Assembly (NCBI GenBank): GCA_014925825.1
Contig: JACGCK010000018.1
Span: forward strand, 544,353 to 608,352
Reading direction: 5' to 3'
Length of the DNA: 64,000 nucleotides
Source: Pholiota molesta
Lineage: Eukaryota > Basidiomycota > Agaricomycetes > Agaricales > Strophariaceae
The notes under the pieces were generated by a model. The model was not told the DNA's origin, did not search any database, and worked only from the letters and a program-made list of their open reading frames with translations. Every line of letters starts with the position of its first letter. Position 1 is the stretch's first letter. The position numbers were made by a program, and so were the translations under genes. Positions 56,337-64,000 of the stretch are shown in pieces.

Positions 56337-59300
56337 TTTTTGATAAATTTGCTTGTAGTACTTCGTCAATTCTACATTGAACTTGTTCTTTTCTTCTTTT
56401 TGCGGTATTTATGTATGCAATTTTGCATCTGAATCGGAACTTGACAAATTCAATTGCAGTGCTTCTTGTCCTGTAACTACCGAACATCGCAGACATATTC
56501 AATTGAACGATTATAGGTCCTGATAGATAAGATTTGGAAGCTAAAATTCCGGATTCCGAGACTTGTGGCTTTTACAGGACAGCCGCCACCGGTAGCAAGC
56601 TTGATGTGGCGGCTTTTGGCAGTTTGTTATAGACAGTTTACTTGGAGCCCGGGCTGGAAACGGACAATGGAATTCTGAACGTGCGCAGTAATTTTAAACA
56701 TGCACACTGCCTTTACTACTTACTATGTAGATCTGATAAAGTCCTGACGTGTGCATATGACAGGATGCGGGGTAGTCGGCGGCATTCCTCCGTTGATTAT
56801 TCTCACTTGATTAAGTAGTGTAGAGAACAGACTAAAGATGTGAGCCACCGGGAAGTCGGGAAATGCCCAATTAAGGTGGTTTGAAAGTCAAATATACCAT
56901 AGTTTAGCTTAGTGGTGTATGCGTCTAGGCATCTAGAGGTTTGAAATTATATCTTGCCAATCGCTGGTGGATGAGGGTTGGGACTAATTGACGCGGGCCG
57001 GGCGCTTGAGTATAATATCTCGTGCGAACTTGAGCGCGCCACAAGCGCTCAATCGACCAGAGATGGACCGGTTCAATGTAAGCCGCTTCGTGAAGGAATG
57101 CAACACGACTCGAATGATCCTTGAGGATACTAAGATTGACATTTGGAGAGCTGGTATCCATCCACATAGACCTGGACTAATCTTTAGATGTATGTGCTAT
57201 CTGATAGTAGATAATACAATCAGATATCGTTTGATGCATTTACGGGGCACTAATGTTTGAGTACTGATTTTTTATTAAAATTTTTCAAGTGATCACCTGT
57301 AATTCTCTAGGTGGGCGGAATAAACAGACCATTTCTCTTCCCACCCTGGATACAGAAAATGTTTTGAGTTGATGGTGCTCAATCCCCTGAACCATTTTCT
57401 CCTTTCTTACGGCTTCCATCGGATTGTTGTCCGTGTTCTGCAAGCAAAATGCTTCCAAGAACAGTGCGATATACGATCTCAAGATTGGTTTTTTTTGAAA
57501 CCAAGTACCTCCTGTGAGTCAACGAACCTATTTTCGCGGGCATGAGAAAGTTCTTCCCCGTAGCCGTTGGCTTGGATAGTTTGTACAGCCTCTAGAGCGG
57601 CTTCGCGCATGGTGTGAGCCCTATATGCGTCTGAGGAGCTACAGGATCATATCAGAGAGTCATTGATACGGAGTTTCAACCTTGAAGCTAAGCTTTATTA
57701 GCGCAAGTTCCAGTTGCATAGGTGTCAATCGATAGAATAATTGCACTTTGAGGATCGCCTTCGACTCCCTGCAACTTTCGGCAAATCCTTCAGGAGAATA
57801 CTGATGATAAGTATACGGAACATGCGTATACTTTCCTGTAAAAACACTCAGGGCATTTCAGAGTATTCCCCAAAGTCATCTTAGTACTCCTGGTACTTCG
57901 ATGGGAGTTCTACTTTCAAATAAAATAATAGTATGTAGAACTATGATATTTCTCATTTATGCAGTTTCCTTAGGTGAGCCATCCGAGTCATGCATCTCAT
58001 TGGATAGCGCTCATGCATACTACCTACGCGTTAATGGATCAATGTCTCGTAACCCATGCTTGAATAAGTGGACCTCGCATATTCTATCCTGCCATCGAAG
58101 CTTCCAAAGCAGTCGTGTGCGCGCTTGCGAAACAATGGAACTGCTGTTTCACGAGGCTTGCGGTTTCGTCAAAGCTGCAGCCCAACCTTGTGGTCTTGGC
58201 AGCTATCTAGCGTTTAACAGACATCTCTAGAAGCACGAAACCTAATTGCAAACGTGTTGCCCACGCTGGCTTATGGCTAACGGACTAGCTTGGTATTCCG
58301 ACTATTGTGAGCCAAGATATATAATTGTGCTTAAGAGACTTGGGGTGGACATTGTCAAGATACCATGCATCCAGACAGAAAGTTTCCATTGAAACTAATA
58401 AGCTTATGAATCTTGGGCTCAAATTTCAACAATAGGTACCTCAATCATTTACCGCGAAGAAGGTACCTTTTGGAAGTCCCAACATACTTTCTCGGCATAG
58501 TACCTGCTGATATTTTTACAGCCTGACAGCGAGGCTGTGTCTGCCTTGTGTCTTCTCATAAGTACCATTGTGCACGAGGCTCTTTCCAAACGGACCAACA
58601 AACCCGTCTTCCGAACCCTCATAATCTAGCACGAAAAGCTCTCAGTTAGAGTGCAACGAAGATGGACTGACTGTATTTTGTTTTATTCGTACCCGCGGCT
58701 GTAATGCGCAGATATATGTCATTCTTTATCGGGCAAACTCAATGCCAAAATGGGACTCCAGGTATTGCCGGCTTGCCCGATGCCGCATTTTCAGCTGCCT
58801 GCATGATCAGCAGACCGATTATTTTACTGCGCCTACGGCACCAAACGAAAAACAGTAAGACAACATTCGCATAGCTCTAGCGTTGACGGAATAAAGTGGG
58901 GTTACATTGGCAGCTATTGATTTGATTCGGCCGATAGGGTCTGAACACACCAATTCTTACAGGAACTGATGGGGTAGAGGCATATGTATCTATCGTAATT
59001 ATAAATGGTCTACTACGAAAGTGGATGGCGCTACGTACCGGAGACCGGGTTATAATGGAAGGCTGGAATATGGCTATCGCAATCTTTGCGCGAGCAGTAC
59101 GTTGAAATGTTCATGAGAAAACAAACATATCCACCAGACATCCGTGAACATGGTGGAATATATTGTGAATGACCAATAACGACTAGAGAAAGAGCAAACA
59201 TGTCATGACAAAAACGGTCCCATTCGTACTCTCTAAAAGGGAACGAGCATAGCGGAGAATAGAGTAAGATAATTCTAGAAAAAATAAGTGATTTCTAAAC

Positions 59301-59405
59301 GCGTATAATGACAACTTTCCTTTTGCGCTAGTTTTCGAGTTGCCTTCATTTTGGACCGCCTACTTCTACGGGAAAGCTGGAAGAGTAAGACGCTCTTACA
59401 GGATA
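56337..59405. other. Gene-poor region
   Basis: About 3 kb with no firm gene. At 56897-56970 lies a tRNA-like sequence (see findings). On the minus strand near 57480-57620 one frame reads MREAALEAVQTIQANGYGEE and continues to a stop after KKNQS; it looks protein-like but has no known motif or intron support. The stretch next to 59405 is the 3' flank of the TPS gene. Confidence 0.4.
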
Positions 59406-61254
59406 TTATAATGTTGGTGGCACTGGCTCTTTGACAATCAGGTTTCCATAGGACGCCTCGTCCTGAGCCTTGACATGAAGCTCCGCCTGCCCCTCCTTTC
59501 CTATATCCTCTGGTTCGATCTTGCTCATCTCCTTGATGAAGCTGCTTCCCCAAAAGGCAGCACTGTACTTGTTCACGTATTTGAATAGCTTGCGTTGATT
59601 CTCGGCTCGAGTCGTAGCGTCCATCGTGACAGCCTCGTGGATCGCGTCTGCGACCTCTTGAGAGTCCCATGGGTTGACAACGATCGATCCGTTGAGACTT
59701 TGAGCAGCGCCGGCGAATTCGGAAATAATGAGAGCACCTTGGGCGCGCTTGTTGGCACGCAATGTATTCATATGATACCTGCATTTCTTCATGAGCACGC
59801 CATTTTACAGAGGTAAAATTAGAGACTGCGTACGAGGTTCATTCCGTCTCGTGTACTTGACACAAGACATACATCACTAACAGCGTAAAGCGCGCACAGT
59901 TCGTCAAACGCGAGGCTCTTGTGCATGAAATGGATGGGCATGAATTCGACAGTACCAAAACGGCCGTTGATACGGCCAACGAGTTCGTTCACCGTTGACC
60001 GCAGGTTCTGGTATTCTTCGACATCTTGCCGTGAGGGGACAGCGAGTTGCACGAGTACAACCTTAAAAAAATTAGCCGAAATCACACGAACAGGACTTTG
60101 AAAACACACCTTTCCAATCCATTCGGGGATGCTGCGTAAGGAATAACTCGAGCGCATGTAGCTTCTGGGGAACACCCTTGATGTAATCGAGACGATCAAC
60201 GCCAACAATAACTTTCACTCCGCCAAAACGCTGCTCTAATTGCTTCACACGGTCGACGACGGATTGCTTTTTCAGGTTCTATAACCAAGTGAGTGAAAAT
60301 AATGAAGAACGTCATGAATCCACACTTACGTCGATAAAACTGTTGGGCTCAATTCCAATAGGGAAAGTACCCACATGAGCAAGCCGGCCCTCGAATTCGA
60401 CACCGTTAGGCATCGTAGGAAGGCCGAGAATTCGGGTACATGATGACAGGAAATGACGCGCATAGTCATACGTATGGAACCCAATGAGGTCACAGTAGAG
60501 CACGCCAAGAAGAATCTCGCGGCGCACAGCAGGATTCTTCACCGCGTCAGGGAATGTCTGAGACATCAAACGATAGCAGCGTACCTGTAGATTTCGCTAC
60601 TGGGGAAGGGTGTGTGGAGGAAGTAGCCAATCTTCACGCCAGGCGTGGGAGGGGTCGAGGAAAAAGCGGTGACGTCAATGCCTTCAGTGATCTTGGTCAA
60701 CTCCTCGCTGGTGAACGTCCCAACGTTTTTGCGACCGTCGATCATTCCGCGGAGCAGCATCGGGAGGAGCATAAGATGGTAGTCCTGCACCCAGACCATG
60801 GCGCCGGGGTGATCTGCTGGCGAACGACCTCGGCGAATTGCATGTTGGCCTGGCGGTAGGCGAGCCAGTTCTCCTCGTCGAAGTTCATCTCGCCAGGGTG
60901 GTAGTGGAATAGTGGCCAGAGGATAGAGTTCGAAAAACCGTTGTAATGCCGGTCGGCGACATCATCGTCGAGATAGACGGCCTGACACGAGTACTCCTCC
61001 ATGAGGCGCTTATCGACAAGAGGGCGATCTTTGGGCGGAATGAAGAAGCCGGGCCAGCCGATCCAGGTGAAGTTCAGAGACTTTTTGAAGCCAGAGAGGG
61101 CAGAGACGAGCCCGCCAGAGGACATTTTGAAGTGGTACTCGCCATTGGCATCCTTGTTGATGGTGATGGGGAGGCGGTTGGAGACGACGATGAGATGGCC
61201 ACCCTTTCCGAAATCCATGTTGTTCTGGTCTTCTGGGATCGATGCGGAAGCCAT
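59406..61254 (-). CDS. TPS1: Trehalose-6-phosphate synthase
   Basis: The enzyme (GT20 family) joins UDP-glucose and glucose-6-phosphate to trehalose-6-phosphate, the first step of trehalose synthesis in the cytosol. Seen: LIVVSNRLPITINKD, SSGGLVSALSGF, WIGWPGFFIP, LWPLFHYHPGEMNFDE, VWVQDYHLMLLPMLL, GYFLHTPFPSSEIYR, DLIGFHTYDYARHF, GVKVIVGVDRLDYIKGVPQK, VEFMPIHFMHKSLAFDEL, DVCLVSSTRDGMNLV and an end without a phosphatase domain, as in yeast Tps1. Two one-base indels break the frame: a G missing at 60805-60806 (just before the VWVQDYHLM block) and an extra C at 60125-60128 (in LFLTQHPEW). Both are in homopolymers, and since the rest is fully conserved I treat them as probable consensus errors. 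Confidence 0.9.
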
Positions 61255-61623
61255 GGTAGTCTGCAATATATATCGCTTTTAGGATGACAGTTCAGTCAAG
61301 AGAGGCCAAAAGTGAGCGGGGAACGCCAGATCGGGAAAGATAATCGGATCGCGACGGTAAACGTTTGATGGTCAAGAAGTAGAGTCGACGCTGCTTGGTC
61401 GGAAAAAACCATGAGGGCATGTTTGGCCAGCGATTATCTCCGTCATAGCCAGTGTCATCGTCACCTTAATCACAGTTGAATCACTTCCTGTTTCGCCCGT
61501 TCCCGACGTTGTTCCCCAAAAAAGTCACACGTAGGTTCGGAGCAGCAGAAGATATTTATTTTACGCTACATAGGACGACTACACAACACGTATATACCGC
61601 GGCGGATCTTCGGGACAACGCAT

Positions 61624-62837
61624 TTAATCGAACAGTCCGAAGCCCTGCGTTACGAACGTGCTTTAATAAAGTCTCCTCTGATGTTGTTTGCATGAAGCTC
61701 ACCATGTCGTCGTCGGACTCCTCCTTCTCCTCCTCCTTCTCCTCGGCAGGGGCAGCAGCAGCGGGGGCAGCAGCAGCCTCGGCAACGGGAGCGGCAACAG
61801 CGAATGCGTCGGGGTTGGCAAGATATTCCTTGATCTGTTGAAAAAAGCGTTAGCGCTGAGATATAAGGAATAAAGGAAGGCGGCAGTGAATCATGTCAAA
61901 TGTTATATTTCCGCAGTGCATCCTTGAGATGCTCAGAATTTTCAGTGTGTATATAGGTATAATCATATTGCTGCCAAATCCTTCCGATATCAAGAAGACT
62001 CACCTTCTCGGACGCCTCGAAAGTGTAGTCGGTGGCAAGGGAGATAGCAAGGACGTTCTTGTATGCGTTGACAAGAGTGTGGGATACCGAGACAATGGTG
62101 GTAGTTGAGAGCCAAAGAGAGGGCGGCGATGGTCTTGATACCCGACAAGAAGCGGTCAACAAGCTCTTGCTCATCGATGTCAAGAACATCGGGCGAGAAG
62201 ATGTTTCCCCTGTCGTAGATTTGGAAAACGGTCATACCGTAGGTGAATGGGGAGATGTTAAGCATGTTGAGGAGAGTAGCCTCGGAGCTTCCGACACGGG
62301 TACCGGCAGTGACGACCTTGACATCGGACACGATTTCAATGGTACCACGGGCGATCTTGGTGGGGATACCAAGAGCCTGGAAGAAGGAGGTCTTTCCGGG
62401 CTCCATACCAGTGTTGCAAGCAGGGACGGTGACATCCTTGGGGCGAAGGCACCAGCACGAGCAGGAGCGGCAACCTTGTTGGCAACAATGATCTCGCGAA
62501 CTTCCTTGAGATCATCAGCAGTGAAGACGAATCCAATGTTGCCCTTGACGAATGGCAGGAGACGCTCGTACTGGGGGTTGTCGGCGAGGATGGTGCGGAG
62601 AGCACGGCGAACCATGGTGTTCTTGCCCATCAACACAACACCCTTGCCACGGAGAGCGACACGGATCTGATGCATCTGGTTGGAGCCGACATTGTCGACG
62701 TTGACCAGGAAGATGGAGGCTGGTTTGTGTATCAATATCTAAAGCATGGATTGGAATATAAATTACTCACGATATTTGGCGAGGAGCTCCTTTAGCTTCT
62801 CGAAGTAGAGAGCTTTATCAGCACGGCTAGCACCCAT
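61624..62837 (-). CDS. RPP0: 60S acidic ribosomal protein P0 (uL10)
   Basis: P0 anchors the P1/P2 stalk on the large ribosomal subunit and helps recruit elongation factors. Minus-strand exons give [98 protein letters not shown] and an Ala-rich hinge followed by [14 protein letters not shown]; a last 21-base exon supplies GFGLFD and the stop, the conserved stalk end. One C is missing in a run at 62440-62443 (before [14 protein letters not shown]), and two bases seem missing at about 62100-62101 (before [14 protein letters not shown]). These are probable consensus errors given that the gene is essential. Confidence 0.92.
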
Positions 62838-64000
62838 TTTGAATTGTAGTTATCTGGCAAAGGTTGGTCAGAGACCGACCTATGTGAATTTCCAAGATGC
62901 AGAACATACAAGTTTGTCGTAAGTGTTAACGAGTGCCTCCCAATTGACCTCTGCGCCTGGGCCAGTAAATAATGACATTTAGGATATACAGCATCTTCGA
63001 CGAGCCGAGGGACGTACCTGGTAGTGCCAATGGATTTTTCAAGGCAACAAGTTGAGCGTGTGTGACGACGAGCTTGATCTCGAAACTTGTGTGGATGAGA
63101 AAAATAAGGTTTAGATTTGGGATTGAACCTCCGCCACGGCCTTGTCCGACACCTCAATCGCCTCAAGCTCAAGCTCAACCCAATCAATTCCCCACCTTCC
63201 TCTCACCAAAATCGCCGAATCCGTCCCTTTAACTTCATCTTCTACATGTTCTAAACATTTTGGAAAACCAGATGAGACTTTGGCTTTTTGGCTTCGCACA
63301 ACATCGAAGGCTCTGACGACTAGAAGCTCCTCACACATAATCAGTGCCACTCTCTGTGCCGGGAGAAATTTCGGTACTGAGGATGCTCTGAAAACCCATC
63401 AATTGAAGTATACAAACTCTCTGTTGCTCGCTATGTCTCGCAGGAAATAATATCACGCGCATATACACACCCTGATGGGTCAACTTCTCGACCTAGCCCT
63501 CAAGCTTTGCTGCAGTGGTTGTCAGCGATCAACTTGCAAACCAATGGACTCGGTTCGTGTCGCAACTCTAAGGGGTGCGTCCTTCCAGGAAAAAATAACA
63601 AAAAAAAATCGCTTTCGATACGGTGGACATTGAATTCCTGGACCTATCAGAAAGATGGATTGTCAATTTATAAACATGTTTCTGACATCTTTTGGAGGAC
63701 TTGAAATCGATCACAATTTTTGATTCCGGCGTTATAGATCTCTTCAAAGGAAATACATTAGTGATTGAATTCCGCACGAAAGCTATCTCGTCCCAGGGCA
63801 TTGGCGTTGAGCACAGGGTATATTTTGCTTACCCGCACATATCAAAGCGGTTAGCTATTCTGGTCATTTCTTCTCATATTTCGTGGCCGATTTTCAAGGT
63901 GGCCGATTTGTTCGCTGAGGCACACTATGCCTGCAATTACGGCCAAGACAGTCACCACAAGCCATGCCCATTTAATATTCAGCAACAAGACAAACTAACA
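62838..64000. other. Upstream of P0, possible small minus-strand genes
   Basis: On the minus strand, one frame (63338-63111) gives 75 protein-like residues (LLVVRAFDVVRSQKAKVSSG and on to VELELEAIEVSDKAVAEV). Closer to P0 other frames give FEIKLVVTHAQLVALKNPLA and VNWEALVNTYDKL, ending near 62880. They may be exons of one small gene, or P0 leader exons; I do not recognise the product. At the right edge the minus strand has a membrane-helix-like frame (WAWLVVTVLAVIAGIVCLSE, about 63855-63990) that may belong to a gene running out of the window. Confidence 0.3.

Overview
The window is nuclear DNA of a filamentous basidiomycete, most likely an Agaricomycete. Genes are split by many 45-65 nt GT-AG introns, and the content is typical of that class: a DUF6533 membrane protein, a multi-exon P450, an intronless F-box/LRR gene, a PHD/bromodomain/PWWP gene, RPB7, VPS28, trehalose-6-phosphate synthase and ribosomal P0. 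No bacterial-style operons, viral genes or CRISPR arrays are visible.

Layout. 0.6-2.5 kb: DUF6533 integral membrane protein (+). 4.0-5.4 kb: MPD1/P5-like ER protein disulfide isomerase ending in KDEL (+). 6.2-10.8 kb: BRPF/Nto1-like chromatin reader with EPL1-like N-terminus, two PHD modules, bromodomain and PWWP (+). 11.7-33.9 kb: an array of five related genes or gene remnants (here A, B, C, E, D in map order) encoding multi-domain RBR ubiquitin-ligase-like proteins, interrupted after A by an intact cytochrome P450 (15.2-17.3 kb). 34.1-34.9 kb: RPB7 (-). 35.0 kb: tRNA-Ile(AAU). 35.3-36.2 kb: VPS28 (+). About 36.7-38.6 kb: a single-pass membrane protein (+). 38.9-40.5 kb: F-box/LRR protein (-). 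40.5-47.2 kb: an AT-rich and then GC-rich gene-poor stretch with a decayed ABC-transporter fragment. 47.3-48.1 kb: AIG1/septin-type P-loop GTPase (-). 49.1-53.8 kb: a plasma-membrane-type Ca2+-ATPase with several lesions (-). 56.3 kb: tRNA-Arg(CCG) with a short intron. 59.4-61.3 kb: trehalose-6-phosphate synthase (-). 61.6-62.8 kb: ribosomal protein P0 (-).

The most interesting part is the RBR array. The paralogs share a leader with a GC-rich promoter block about 90 bp upstream of the ATG. Modules are: an N-terminal helical MIT-like domain, CCCH zinc finger(s), a long Glu/Arg-rich helix, RRM-like and KH-like RNA-binding folds, RING1-IBR-RING2, and a charged tail ending in a conserved CaaX prenylation motif (CIIM, CVVM or CIVM). 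Each copy has lost a different module: A lacks the CCCH exon and tail and has a His-to-Leu change in RING2; B lacks the RNA-binding core, RING1 and IBR and has Tyr for the catalytic Cys; C lacks MIT and RING2 and its CaaX end is displaced 1.7 kb by an insertion; E is a short pseudogene. Only D keeps everything. I infer an RNA-sensing, membrane-anchored E3 family under birth-and-death evolution.

Caution: TPS and P0, normally indispensable, carry one- or two-base indels in homopolymer runs here, so some frameshifts elsewhere (D, the Ca2+-ATPase) may be consensus errors rather than real decay.
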